Source: Clostridiales bacterium
GTDB taxonomy: Bacteria; Bacillota; Clostridia; Lachnospirales; Lachnospiraceae
Direction of reading: 5' to 3'
Assembly: GCA_018374355.1 (NCBI GenBank)
Contig: JAHAFI010000015.1
Location: 1 to 64,000 of the forward strand
Length of the DNA stretch: 64,000 nt
A program made the position numbers and the translations under genes. The notes under the pieces are model-generated. The model saw only the letters and a list, made by a program, of their open reading frames with translations, was not told the origin of the DNA and ran no database searches. Positions 32,891-41,501 of this stretch are shown one piece after another; positions within the stretch are counted from its first letter, which is position 1; the number at the start of each line of letters is the position of its first letter.

Positions 32891-33703
32891 TTATGAACGC
32901 AAAAACAGATTGATCACATGGAGGATCCCGTCCTCATCGTTGGACTTCGTGATAAAATCCGCCGTTTCTTTGACGATGGGCTGTGCATTTTCCATGGCAA
33001 CGCCCAGACCTGCATACTCAATCATAGACAGATCATTGAATCCGTCTCCGCAGCAGATCATGGAATCGGCGGAAAGGCCGATGCTGTTTAAAAGCTTCTG
33101 AAGAGAGTGAGCCTTGTCAATGTTCTTAGGCATGATTTCCAGAAAGAAGGGCTCGGATTTGTAAATATTCAACTGCTTGTGAAAACGCTTTTTAAGAACA
33201 GGAATAATTTCATCTAAAACGGAAGGCTCTCCCGGAACCAGCAGTTTATTGATGGGGAAATTCAGGTGGGATACAAAATCTTCCCGATGGATGATTTCCA
33301 TTTTATTGATGAATGATTCCTTTTCCGTGTATTCATTGGTATGCAGACCGGAAAAGATGGAGTGATCATCGTAAGTTACGATGTCAACGCCCGGGTATTC
33401 CCGGACGATATCAAATACCGGCTGAATAACCTCCGGGGGAATGATTCGGTTATAGACATTTTCTCCGGTAGCGCACTGGGTAATCCGGGCGCCGTTGAAG
33501 GAGAGCATATATCCTCCGAAACGGGAAAGCTCCAGCTTCTGTGCCAGAGGAACAATACCATTGATGGGACGGCCGCTGGCAAGGACGACCTTTTTCCCGT
33601 TTTCCTGAATCTCAAGCAGGGCCTTTCTGGTAGACTCGGTGAGTTCTTTTTTTGAATTTGTTAACGTTCCGTCTAAATCGAGAACGAGCATCTGATAGTT
33701 CAT
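32891..33703 (-). CDS. Cof-type HAD-superfamily phosphatase
   Basis: A 270-residue sugar-phosphate or flavin-phosphate phosphatase of HAD subfamily IIB. Motif I VLDLDGTLTN supplies the two aspartates at residues 8-10 region, motif II is VLASGRP, and motif IV CCGDGFNDLSMIEYAGLGVAM supplies the metal-binding aspartates. The cap domain lies between residues 85 and 190. AGGAGG precedes the start on the minus strand. It is a single gene; the substrate cannot be told from sequence. Confidence 0.92.
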   Translation of the reverse strand: MNYQMLVLDLDGTLTNSKKELTESTRKALLEIQENGKKVVLASGRPINGIVPLAQKLELSRFGGYMLSFNGARITQCATGENVYNRIIPPEVIQPVFDIVREYPGVDIVTYDDHSIFSGLHTNEYTEKESFINKMEIIHREDFVSHLNFPINKLLVPGEPSVLDEIIPVLKKRFHKQLNIYKSEPFFLEIMPKNIDKAHSLQKLLNSIGLSADSMICCGDGFNDLSMIEYAGLGVAMENAQPIVKETADFITKSNDEDGILHVINLFLRS

Positions 33704-33917
33704 AAAAAAATATCCTCCTAGTTCGTTATGAATACTTTAGCATAGATTTTGGGAAAAACAAATAGGAAAATCTGAAATATTTTTGCTGTGTTTTGTGAAG
33801 TTCTCTACTGATTGGCAAATGGAAAGTGACTGTCCGGAAGTCCGCTGTGCATTCGTGAATATGAAAAAACAGGTTTAAATATTATACCGGAAAAAATAGG
33901 AATAAGAGGTTGAAAAG

Positions 33918-34637
33918 ATGAATTTTAAGGACAAAGTAGTAGTTGTAACAGGAGGAGCGGGGGGAATCGGCAAAACCATTTCCCGCGAATTTCAAAAACA
34001 GGGAGCAAAGGTCTGCGTGATCGATCTTCTGGAAAACGAATATTTTACGGGGGATATCTCTAAAAAAGAACATCTGGAAGAGTTTGCCCGAAAGGTTCTG
34101 GAGGATTACGGAAGGGTGGATGTACTGGTGAATAATGCGCCGCCTATGATGAAAGGCATCGGTGAATGCTCCTATGAGGAATTTGTTGATGCATTGAATG
34201 TGGGCGTGACCGCTCCCTTTTATCTGAGCAGTCTGTTTCTGCCGTATTTTTCCAAAGGGGCATCCATCATAAATATTTCCTCATCCAGAGACCGGATGAG
34301 CCAGCCGCAGACAGAGAGTTACACGGCGGCAAAGGGCGGTATAGCAGCTCTTACCCATGCCCTTGCGGTCAGTCTTGCCGGAAAAGTCCGTGTAAATTCC
34401 ATTTCTCCGGGCTGGATTGACACAAATGATATGGTTTATGAAGGGGCAGATGCCATCCAACAGCCGGCAGGGCGCGTGGGAAATACCATGGATATTGCAA
34501 ATATGGTATTATTTCTCTGCTCTGAGCAGGCAGGATTTATCACCGGGGAAAATATCTGTATAGACGGAGGAATGACAAAGCAGATGATTTACCACGGAGA
34601 TCACGGCTGGGAACTGCATGGATCCCGCAGGAAATGA
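33918..34637 (+). CDS. Short-chain dehydrogenase/reductase
   Basis: A 239-residue SDR oxidoreductase. The cofactor motif TGGAGGIGK is at residues 11-19, NNAP replaces the usual NNAG, the catalytic Ser is in IINISSSRD, Tyr-X3-Lys is SYTAAKGG, and SPGWIDT follows. The acidic residue at the end of strand 2 (VIDLLEN) suggests NAD preference. Substrate unknown. AAGAGG at 33904-33909 precedes ATG 33918; an AT-rich promoter region containing TATTATA lies 25 bases upstream. Confidence 0.9.
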   Translation: MNFKDKVVVVTGGAGGIGKTISREFQKQGAKVCVIDLLENEYFTGDISKKEHLEEFARKVLEDYGRVDVLVNNAPPMMKGIGECSYEEFVDALNVGVTAPFYLSSLFLPYFSKGASIINISSSRDRMSQPQTESYTAAKGGIAALTHALAVSLAGKVRVNSISPGWIDTNDMVYEGADAIQQPAGRVGNTMDIANMVLFLCSEQAGFITGENICIDGGMTKQMIYHGDHGWELHGSRRK

Positions 34638-34725
34638 GCTAAGCGGATATGCTTGCAGCGGGGGTTTTGACTTTTGAGTGGCAGCCGTATATAATGATGT
34701 ACAAAGAGATAAAAGGAGTACGCCT

Positions 34726-36210
34726 ATGCCAGTATTTGATTTTAGCAGTACACCGGACAGCAAAAAAGATCCGGAATGTACGTATATGATTTTTTATTCC
34801 AATGAATCGGAAGCCTCACCGGAGCACCCGATCATGGTTCTTGACAACAGCCAAAAAGAGTGGAAGCATCATTCCACAGGAATTTTTACCAATCCCATCA
34901 AGCGGACAGCCTTTGAATTTAAGGAAGAGGAGGGGACGGTCAGCGCCGATATTCTGCAGATTGACGCCCGTTTTGTCAGCCTTCTTCGGTGGCTGGGGGA
35001 AAATCATATCAATGTACGTCTCTCAGGCAAAAACCGGGAGGATGGTTATGCAGTCTACAAAATCCGTGAAATCGCATTTGGCGGGGGAACAAAGCTTTCA
35101 GCGGAGGATGGTTTCCTTCAATTTATGATTGACCGGCTGCTGGCAAGCAATGCGCCGGCAGAAGAAGCTGAGGAGGAAGAGCGGGAGGAAATCGGTGACA
35201 GCATGAAACTTACCAGTCTCCAGAGCATCACGGATTTTATGAACTGCGCCGGAAAGACCCTGCCCGATAATATCCGCCTGTGGGCTCAGAGAAATCTGGC
35301 AGTTGCCCGTTCCCATGAGGTTTCCCCGGAAGAGCGGCGTCACGCCCAGCGCGCCCTTTCCATTATGATGAATATCCAGTGGAAGAGTAATTATTTTGAA
35401 TCCATCGATCCTACGGAAGCCCGCCGGATTCTGGATGAGGAGCTGTACGGAATGGAACGGGTGAAACAGCGGATCATCGAAACGATTATTCAGATCAACC
35501 GCACCCATACCCTTCCGGCCTATGGACTTTTGCTGATCGGTCCTGCGGGAACAGGAAAATCCCAGATCGCTTACGCAGTTGCCCGGATTCTGAAACTGCC
35601 TTGGACAACGCTGGACATGAGTTCCATCAACGATCCCGAGCAGCTCACCGGAAGCTCCCGGATCTATTCCAATGCGAAACCGGGAATTATCATGGATGCA
35701 TTTTCCATGGCAGGAGAGTCCAATCTTGTATTTATCATCAATGAGCTGGATAAGGCGGCATCGGGAAAAGGAAACGGAAATCCGGCGGACGTTTTGCTGA
35801 CTCTTCTGGACAATCTTGGTTTTACGGACAACTATCTGGAATGTATGGTTCCTACGGTAGGAGTTTATCCCATTGCCACGGCAAATGACAGGGAACAGAT
35901 CAGTGCGCCGCTGATGTCCCGGTTTGCAGTGATCGATATTCCGGATTACACGCCCGAGGAGAAGAAAATTATATTTTCAAAATACGCCCTTCCAAAGGTG
36001 CTGGGACGTATGGGGCTGGAAAAGAAGGAGTGTATCGTGACAGAGGAAGCTCTGGATACGGTGATTGAAATGCACAACCATACCAGCGGAATCCGGGATC
36101 TCGAACAGGCAGCGGAACATATGGCGGCCAATGCATTGTATCAGATTGAAGTGGATCATGTTTCGGAAGTAGTCTTTACGGAACATATGGTGCGGGAATT
36201 ATTTTTATAA
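34726..36210 (+). CDS. AAA+ ATPase with Lon-like core and unrecognised N-terminal domain
   Basis: A 494-residue protein. Residues 1-130 form an unrecognised beta-rich domain; an acidic linker (AEEAEEEEREE) follows; the AAA+ module starts near 230 with EARRILDEELYGMERVKQRI, like the region before Walker A in Lon. Walker A is GPAGTGKSQ near 280, Walker B VFIINELDKA, sensor and arginine residues ATANDREQISAPLMSRF. There is no Lon protease domain, so it is more likely an unfoldase or remodelling factor. ATG 34726 follows AAAAGGAG at 34711-34718. Single-gene unit. Confidence 0.85.
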   Translation: MPVFDFSSTPDSKKDPECTYMIFYSNESEASPEHPIMVLDNSQKEWKHHSTGIFTNPIKRTAFEFKEEEGTVSADILQIDARFVSLLRWLGENHINVRLSGKNREDGYAVYKIREIAFGGGTKLSAEDGFLQFMIDRLLASNAPAEEAEEEEREEIGDSMKLTSLQSITDFMNCAGKTLPDNIRLWAQRNLAVARSHEVSPEERRHAQRALSIMMNIQWKSNYFESIDPTEARRILDEELYGMERVKQRIIETIIQINRTHTLPAYGLLLIGPAGTGKSQIAYAVARILKLPWTTLDMSSINDPEQLTGSSRIYSNAKPGIIMDAFSMAGESNLVFIINELDKAASGKGNGNPADVLLTLLDNLGFTDNYLECMVPTVGVYPIATANDREQISAPLMSRFAVIDIPDYTPEEKKIIFSKYALPKVLGRMGLEKKECIVTEEALDTVIEMHNHTSGIRDLEQAAEHMAANALYQIEVDHVSEVVFTEHMVRELFL

Positions 36211-36363
36211 AAAAGGCGGAGCTTTTGGCGGGGAAATGAAATGGAAATCCAAAAGTTGACGGAAAATTGACAATTTTGTGATATACATGATATTGGGAGC
36301 AAAAGGTATTTTGACCTGAGTATCATAGGAATGTCAACGGATTTGTACGAGGAGTGACCCGGA

Positions 36364-37044
36364 TTGAAAGAAACATATAAAATTTTAATCGTAGATGATG
36401 AACAAACCATTTTAGATATGCTGAAGCTTCAACTGGAATTTGAGGGATATGAAGTTTTTACCGCCAATCATGCAAAGGAGGCATTAGATAAATTATCCTG
36501 TGCTCCCGATATTATTTTGCTGGATATTCAGATGCCGGGGATGAGTGGTTTGGAATTGTGTGTATCTATCCGGCAATTTGTATCCTGTCCGATTCTGTTT
36601 CTTACGGCCAGAGTATCGGAACAGGATAAGATCAACGGCCTTATGATGGGCGGGGACGATTATATTACAAAACCATTTTCCATGGATGAACTGTTAGCAA
36701 GGATCGCAGCCCATCTGCGTCGGGAAAAGCGAAGATGCCATAAGACCAACAGCAGATTTTCAGAGGAACTGGTGATTGATTATGGGGAGAGAAGCCTTTA
36801 CATAAAAGGTAATCCCATAGAGCTGTCCAATAAGGAATTTGAAATCATCAAGCTTTTGTCCTCCAATGCAGGTCAGGTATTTGACAGAGAAAAAATCTAT
36901 GAGATTATTTGGGGATTTGACGGCGCCGGGGACAGTTCAGTAATCAAGGAGCATATCAGAAAAATCCGGCTGAAGCTTTCTGCATTTACAGAGAAAACTT
37001 ATCTGGAGACGGTATGGGGAGTTGGTTATAAATGGATAAAATGA
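36364..37044 (+). CDS. OmpR/VanR-type response regulator
   Basis: A 226-residue regulator: receiver domain with phosphoacceptor Asp54 (ILLDIQMPGMSG) and Lys in ITKPFSMDEL; winged-helix DNA-binding domain from about residue 130 ending in the usual GVGYKW. It starts at TTG 36364, nine bases after GGAG (36351-36354), with no in-frame ATG before the receiver core. A -35-like TTGACA lies at 36267-36272. It overlaps the kinase gene by 13 bases and presumably controls the ABC exporter at 38.3 kb. Confidence 0.92.
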   Translation: MKETYKILIVDDEQTILDMLKLQLEFEGYEVFTANHAKEALDKLSCAPDIILLDIQMPGMSGLELCVSIRQFVSCPILFLTARVSEQDKINGLMMGGDDYITKPFSMDELLARIAAHLRREKRRCHKTNSRFSEELVIDYGERSLYIKGNPIELSNKEFEIIKLLSSNAGQVFDREKIYEIIWGFDGAGDSSVIKEHIRKIRLKLSAFTEKTYLETVWGVGYKWIK

Positions 37045-38234
37045 GAAAAGTGTTTCAAAGGATGTCACTGAAAAAGTCATTGATGTTGCTTGCAGTATGC
37101 TGTCTGGGTTTTGTAAGCATACTTTCGTTTATAACGATTTTCACATTTTCAAATTTGCAGCGGAAAATACTGGATACCCGTCCCATAGTCGTTACGTCTT
37201 ATATACTCAGCGATACAGAGGAAACCCGCAGGGAACCGCCCGGGGGAGTCACCGTTGTGCCTCAGGAATATGTGCATGGAGAACTCTCGAAACAGAACCA
37301 AATCTATTTCGGTTGTGTGACCGCCGGTATGGTAATCCTTCCAGTCCTCTACATGATAGCCGCTTCGGTGCTGGTTGCGAAGTTGTATTATAAGCTGAAG
37401 CTGCAAAAACCGTTGGAAAGTCTGAGAAAGGGAATGGATCACATTTCCCGGCAGGATTTGGATTTCCAGATACCGTATATTTCGGAGGACGAACTGGGAA
37501 AATTATGTACTACCTTTGAGAAAATGAAAAATGAAATTTACCAAAGCAACTGCGGGATGTGGGAGCTGCTGCAGGAAAGAAAGGCGCTGACAGCCTCCAT
37601 TTCACACGATCTGCGAACGCCGATCACGGTGCTCAAAGGGTATTTGGAGTATTTGGACAAAGCGGTTAAAAAAGAAAGGCTTACGGAGGAAAGCCTGCAG
37701 ACTACCGTGTCAAATATGACAGCAGCGGTAAACAGGCTGGAAAGATATGTGGATTGTGTGAAAGACATACAAAAAATCGAGGAAATTACCATAAAAAAGG
37801 AAGTTTGTAATTTCAAAGATTTTACCGCCAAAATGACAGAAGAATTTTCCATACTGGCAAACCAGCATAAGAAACAGCTTGAAATACAGGATTACGGGGA
37901 AGTCCGGTCAGTGGAAACAGACCCGGATATGCTGTCCAAAATTATGGAAAATATTTTTGACAATGCCCTGCGTTTTTCGGTTGACAAAATTGTACTGACC
38001 ATTGATGAAACAAAAGAAGAAATTCTCTTTATCGTAGAAGATGACGGCGCGGGATTCACCCCGGAGGAATTGCGCACGGCAGTTTCTGCTTTTTACAGCT
38101 CCGATGTAAACGGTGGGAATTTCGGCATTGGTCTTACAATCTGCAAGATACTTTGTGAAAAGCTGGGCGGAGCTTTGGGTCTGGATAACAGCTCTCATGG
38201 CGGGGGGAAGGTTATGGTAAAAATAAAAAAATAG
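37032..38234 (+). CDS. Two-component sensor histidine kinase
   Basis: A 400-residue kinase with two membrane helices (residues about 15-40 and 95-120) that bracket a short extracellular loop of 50 residues, then HAMP, a dimerisation helix with the phosphoacceptor in SISHDLRTPI, and an ATPase domain with IFDNALRFS, EDDGAGF and GGNFGIGLTIC. Kinases with small sensing loops next to ABC-2 exporters commonly respond to peptide antibiotics or lantibiotics. Stops just before a palindrome at 38239. Confidence 0.92.
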   Translation: MDKMRKVFQRMSLKKSLMLLAVCCLGFVSILSFITIFTFSNLQRKILDTRPIVVTSYILSDTEETRREPPGGVTVVPQEYVHGELSKQNQIYFGCVTAGMVILPVLYMIAASVLVAKLYYKLKLQKPLESLRKGMDHISRQDLDFQIPYISEDELGKLCTTFEKMKNEIYQSNCGMWELLQERKALTASISHDLRTPITVLKGYLEYLDKAVKKERLTEESLQTTVSNMTAAVNRLERYVDCVKDIQKIEEITIKKEVCNFKDFTAKMTEEFSILANQHKKQLEIQDYGEVRSVETDPDMLSKIMENIFDNALRFSVDKIVLTIDETKEEILFIVEDDGAGFTPEELRTAVSAFYSSDVNGGNFGIGLTICKILCEKLGGALGLDNSSHGGGKVMVKIKK

Positions 38235-38238
38235 CTAA

Positions 38239-38254
38239 AAGTTTTCGAAAACTT
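38239..38254. promoter_or_regulatory. 16-bp perfect palindrome before the ABC exporter
   Basis: AAGTTTTCGAAAACTT is a perfect palindrome five bases after the kinase stop. TTGACG overlaps its right edge (38253-38258) and could serve as a -35; TAGAAT at 38268-38273 could serve as a -10 but at a short distance. It is a good candidate operator for an internal promoter of the exporter genes. Confidence 0.5.
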
Positions 38255-38273
38255 GACGTTTCAATTGTAGAAT

Positions 38274-38305
38274 CTCCTTACAGAGTAAAGTAAGGAGGTT
38301 TTTTT
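38274..38305 (+). terminator. Attenuator-like hairpin that includes the exporter ribosome binding site
   Basis: CTCCTTAC (38274-38281) pairs with GTAAGGAG (38290-38297), loop of eight bases, then seven Ts directly before ATG 38306. The right arm is the AAGGAGG ribosome binding site. It has the form of a rho-independent terminator and at the same time can hide the start site, so both transcription read-through and translation may be gated here. Confidence 0.65.
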
Positions 38306-38998
38306 ATGGAAATCAAAGTGGAACATTTGAGCAAGCGATATGGAAAACAGGAGGTACTGAAAGACATTTCCCTGCGTATTCCCATAGGCCTGTATGGGCT
38401 GTTGGGAGAAAATGGAGCAGGAAAAACGACGCTTCTGCGTATTTTGGCAACTTTGGAGGAGCCATCCTCCGGGAGCATCCATATAGACGGGACAGACATA
38501 AAAAACAAGAAAGAAATCCGCAAAATCATCGGGTATCTGCCGCAGGAATTTTCAGTATATCCGAACATGAGTGTCTGGTCAGCGCTGGATTATCTGGGGA
38601 TTCTGGCAGAGCTTCCCGGGGACATCCGTAAGCAGCGCATCCCGGAATTGTTATGCAAAGTGCATTTGGAGAAGGAAAAAAACAAGAAATTTAAAAATCT
38701 GTCCGGGGGTATGAGGCGACGTTTTGGGATTGCACAGGCTTTATTGAATAATCCGAAAATTCTGATTGTCGATGAGCCCACCGCAGGGCTTGATCCAAAG
38801 GAGAGGGAGCACTTTTATCATCTCTTTTCAGAACTTGCTGCGGACAGAATTATTGTATTATCTACCCACATCACAGAAGATATAGAAGCCACCTGTTCCC
38901 ATGGGGCAGTTTTAAGCGCGGGTTCTGTGATTTTTGATGGAAAAATGGGAGGTGAAATCCATGCTTTTTGGAAAAGAACTGAAAAAAATCTGTTTTAG
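38306..38998 (+). CDS. ABC transporter ATP-binding protein
   Basis: A 230-residue ATPase: Walker A GENGAGKT at residues 34-41, Q-loop in YLPQEFSVYP, signature LSGGMRRRFG, Walker B ILIVDEPTAGLDP and the H-loop in VLSTHITED. It resembles ATPases of ABC-2 type exporters (NatA/lantibiotic immunity class). Its last 38 bases overlap the following membrane-protein gene. Translation start is covered by the hairpin described at 38274. Confidence 0.93.
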   Translation: MEIKVEHLSKRYGKQEVLKDISLRIPIGLYGLLGENGAGKTTLLRILATLEEPSSGSIHIDGTDIKNKKEIRKIIGYLPQEFSVYPNMSVWSALDYLGILAELPGDIRKQRIPELLCKVHLEKEKNKKFKNLSGGMRRRFGIAQALLNNPKILIVDEPTAGLDPKEREHFYHLFSELAADRIIVLSTHITEDIEATCSHGAVLSAGSVIFDGKMGGEIHAFWKRTEKNLF

Positions 38999-40355
38999 CG
39001 CTGCCTATCTGGTGTTTATCTGTTTTTTAGTGTTTAGCTGGTACAAAAATTTCTATGGAGTCACTGAAAAAGAAATTGCTGCTGCCAAGAGAGGGGACAC
39101 TGCGGTTTCCCAACTGCTGTCCGGCGGTTCCATTTTGGAAAAGCCGGAAGAAAATGCGGAGAGCTACGGAACAAAACAGAAGGAGGTACCGGAAAAAATC
39201 ATGTGCGGCGGTACCGATATGCTGATTATAGAATATTTGAATAATGCTTATGCAACGTATCCCTATACCTATTACAAAGAGGTTACTTTAAGTGAAAAAG
39301 AACAGGAGGAAATATTGGCTGTCATCTGCGAGATCACAGGATTGACGAAGGAGGAAATCCATAATCTTCCGGCGGACTATTTTCCTGCTGTCAATGGAAA
39401 TATCATACATTATGGGGAAAAAGCAGAAGAGGGAGAGCAGGGGGGCTTCACTTTTCAAATGGGAAGCTCTGAAGATGCGGAAACTTATGAGGACTCGGGG
39501 AAGCATTTTACGGCTCAGGTATCTTATGAGAGATTTCAGGAGCTTATGAAGCAGGTGGAAAAGATTGTGGGAAAAGGTTCCAATTATTCCATGGAAAGTT
39601 TATCCCAATATTACGGTCTGGCAGAAATGACTTATGAAGAAGCTACGGAGGAGTACCGTAAGACAATTTATGATGACAAGGTAAGCAGAGCCTTTGCCAG
39701 ATTATTTTGCGATTATATGACAAGAGTATTGGGACTGTATCCTGTGTTCCCAGTTGTTATTTTCTGGATGAGGGACAAAAGAAACCATATGAATGAACTG
39801 ATAAACAGTAAACCATGCAAAACGGCAAAACTTGTGATCGCTCGTTTCTTGGCCATGCTTACGGCGCTCCTTCTGCCAACAGTCATTTTGAGCATGGAGT
39901 CTTTGATTCCGCTTTTAGGATATTCTGCGGATACCGGTATCGCCATCGATGCATTTGCCTATCTGAAATATATTGCATGGTGGCTGCTGCCCACGGCGAT
40001 GATCGTCACTTCTCTGGGAATGTTTTTAACTATCCTGACATCCCTGCCCATTGGAATCTTCGTACAGTTTATCTGGTGGTTTGTGGATGGGTCTGTTACA
40101 GGTCTGTCCGGGGATACAAATATTTTCACGCTGATGATCCGTCACAATCTGCTGACGGGTTCTGAAATCATTCGCCGGGATTTCGCTCTGCTTTGTATAA
40201 ACAGGGGAATGTTTGTGATCGCATCGGTGATGCTTTTAGGATTTTCGATTTTGATCTATGACAGGAAAAGAGGTGGAAAATTAAATGAAGAGTATTTTTG
40301 GCAGAAGAAATTGGGAGTTTTTAAAAACAGATTTTCCTCTTACCTTTCGAAATAG
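38961..40355 (+). CDS. ABC-2 type exporter membrane subunit with large extracellular domain
   Basis: A 464-residue membrane protein. Helix 1 (ICFSAAYLVFICFLVFSWY) is followed by an extracellular domain of about 200 residues and five further helices from residue about 255 (LYPVFPVVIFWM, FLAMLTALLLPTVIL, AYLKYIAWWLLPTAMIVTSLGMFL, FVQFIWWFVDG, FVIASVMLLGFSILIY). ATG 38961 follows GGGAGGTG at 38947-38954 and lies inside the ATPase gene. It pairs with the shorter membrane gene overlapping its end to make the transport channel; cargo unknown. Confidence 0.8.
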   Translation: MLFGKELKKICFSAAYLVFICFLVFSWYKNFYGVTEKEIAAAKRGDTAVSQLLSGGSILEKPEENAESYGTKQKEVPEKIMCGGTDMLIIEYLNNAYATYPYTYYKEVTLSEKEQEEILAVICEITGLTKEEIHNLPADYFPAVNGNIIHYGEKAEEGEQGGFTFQMGSSEDAETYEDSGKHFTAQVSYERFQELMKQVEKIVGKGSNYSMESLSQYYGLAEMTYEEATEEYRKTIYDDKVSRAFARLFCDYMTRVLGLYPVFPVVIFWMRDKRNHMNELINSKPCKTAKLVIARFLAMLTALLLPTVILSMESLIPLLGYSADTGIAIDAFAYLKYIAWWLLPTAMIVTSLGMFLTILTSLPIGIFVQFIWWFVDGSVTGLSGDTNIFTLMIRHNLLTGSEIIRRDFALLCINRGMFVIASVMLLGFSILIYDRKRGGKLNEEYFWQKKLGVFKNRFSSYLSK

Positions 40356-40923
40356 CATACTGCTGGGAATTATCTATCTGTGTTGTATTCCGCTGATCCG
40401 GGGGATTTCGAATCTGGATTCCCTGCGTTCCGCAGGGGTTCTGGAACAGTCTGTGGCTTTAATCGGTGTGATTTTTCTGCTCCCGGTAACAAAGCGGGAA
40501 TTGGAACCCGGAATAAAAGAAATCATCGGTACAAAGCCTTGGTCCTATAGAAAAACCGTGAGCATCCGGCTGATTTGCAGTGTTTTTCTGATTACCCTTT
40601 CGGTTTTTGTCTTTGCTCTTGCCATGAAAATGAAAAATTGTGTGTTTCCGTTTTGGGACTATGTGGCTGCAGCAATTTTTTATGCTGTGTTTCTGGGACT
40701 TCTTGGGCTTTCATTTGCGCAGGCGGGGCAAAATGTGATTGTTGGGTATTTAGGGGCGCTGGGATACTGGGCTTTGTGCAAGATGGGGATTTTAATGGAG
40801 GGAGACTGGGGGTATCTGTTTCCGGTTATTCATGGGAGTATTGAGGTTGGGAGGATGCTGGGGGGTTTTTGGGTGGATGGAGTGTTGATGGTGATTTTTC
40901 TGTGGCGGAGTGGGAAGAAGTGA
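40285..40923 (+). CDS. Second ABC exporter membrane subunit
   Basis: A 212-residue protein with about five to six helices: ILLGIIYLCCIPLI, ALIGVIFLLPV, ICSVFLITLSVFVFALAM, YVAAAIFYAVFLGLLGLSFA, VIVGYLGALGYWALCKMG and a final one near the C terminus. It overlaps the previous gene by 71 bases, the sort of coupling expected for subunits of a complex. GAGGTGGA at 40270-40277 precedes ATG 40285. The last 80 codons use unusually G-rich sequence. No terminator is evident before the tmRNA promoter. Confidence 0.75.
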   Translation: MKSIFGRRNWEFLKTDFPLTFRNSILLGIIYLCCIPLIRGISNLDSLRSAGVLEQSVALIGVIFLLPVTKRELEPGIKEIIGTKPWSYRKTVSIRLICSVFLITLSVFVFALAMKMKNCVFPFWDYVAAAIFYAVFLGLLGLSFAQAGQNVIVGYLGALGYWALCKMGILMEGDWGYLFPVIHGSIEVGRMLGGFWVDGVLMVIFLWRSGKK

Positions 40924-40983
40924 TGTAGAGGATTGGGTATTCAAATCGGAAGGCTACAAAGCAGAAGAAAAATTTTCCCGGGG

Positions 40984-41012
40984 TTGACTTTTGCTTTCCG
41001 ACTGACTATAAT
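40984..41012 (+). promoter_or_regulatory. Strong tmRNA promoter
   Basis: TTGACT (40984-40989), exactly 17 bases, TATAAT (41007-41012): near-consensus sigma-A promoter, start predicted near 41019, so about 30 bases of 5' precursor are removed by RNase P. Confidence 0.85.
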
Positions 41013-41050
41013 AAAGAAACGATGAACGTCTGCAAACCGTAGGGCTCTTC

Positions 41051-41397
41051 GGGCTTGTACTGGTTTCGACGGGGGTTTTGAAGTTTGGGAAGCCATCCGC
41101 GGCCCCGGAACCGCGTCACCAATCTGGAAATTAAATTTAAACGCAGACGAAAATTTAGCGTACGCTGCCTAATGGCGGCTGTCGTCGCCTAGACCTCCCG
41201 CTGTTTAGGCCTCGGCATCAAATTTCGCGGGGCACTTTTTCTTCAAAGCTTTGAGAAGAAAAAAGAACTTATGAAGCTACTGAGGCCAACAGCCTGTCAT
41301 CCGGCGGTTGTCTGAGGGAATGTCAATAGAATGACTGTGATGGGAGATGCCTGAATGGATAGGCTTTCGGACGCGGGTTCGATTCCCGCCAGGTCCA
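41051..41397 (+). ncRNA. ssrA: Transfer-messenger RNA (tmRNA)
   Basis: Rescues stalled ribosomes by trans-translation with SmpB. The 5' end GGGCTTGTACTGGTTTCGAC is the conserved tRNA-like start and pairs, with wobbles, to CAGGTCC at 41390-41396; the T arm CGCGGGTTCGATTCCCGC is intact. The tag reading frame starts at GCA 41143 and ends at TAA 41170-41172, coding ADENLAYAA (plus the alanine carried by the RNA). CCA is not encoded (TAG follows the discriminator A41397) and must be added enzymatically. Pseudoknot helices such as GCGGCTGTCGTCGCC and AACAGCCTGTCATC fill the middle. Confidence 0.95.
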
Positions 41398-41403
41398 TAG
41401 GAA

Positions 41404-41432
41404 AGAGTGCTGATTTACGGCACTCTTTTTTC
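41404..41432 (+). terminator. tmRNA terminator
   Basis: AGAGTGC (41404-41410) pairs with GCACTCT (41420-41426) around a nine-base loop, followed by six Ts. Confidence 0.88.
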
Positions 41433-41501
41433 TTTGTGTTGCATTTTGTAAGAGATAATCGTAAAATAAAGATAATAATTTTTTTTATAAAGGGGGGCGC
41501 T

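Noticed and set aside
41355..41501. N-terminal extension of the YfcC carrier starting inside the tmRNA
   Set aside because: The upstream ATG lies in the tmRNA 3' domain and the extension crosses its terminator; ATG 41502 has its own ribosome binding site.
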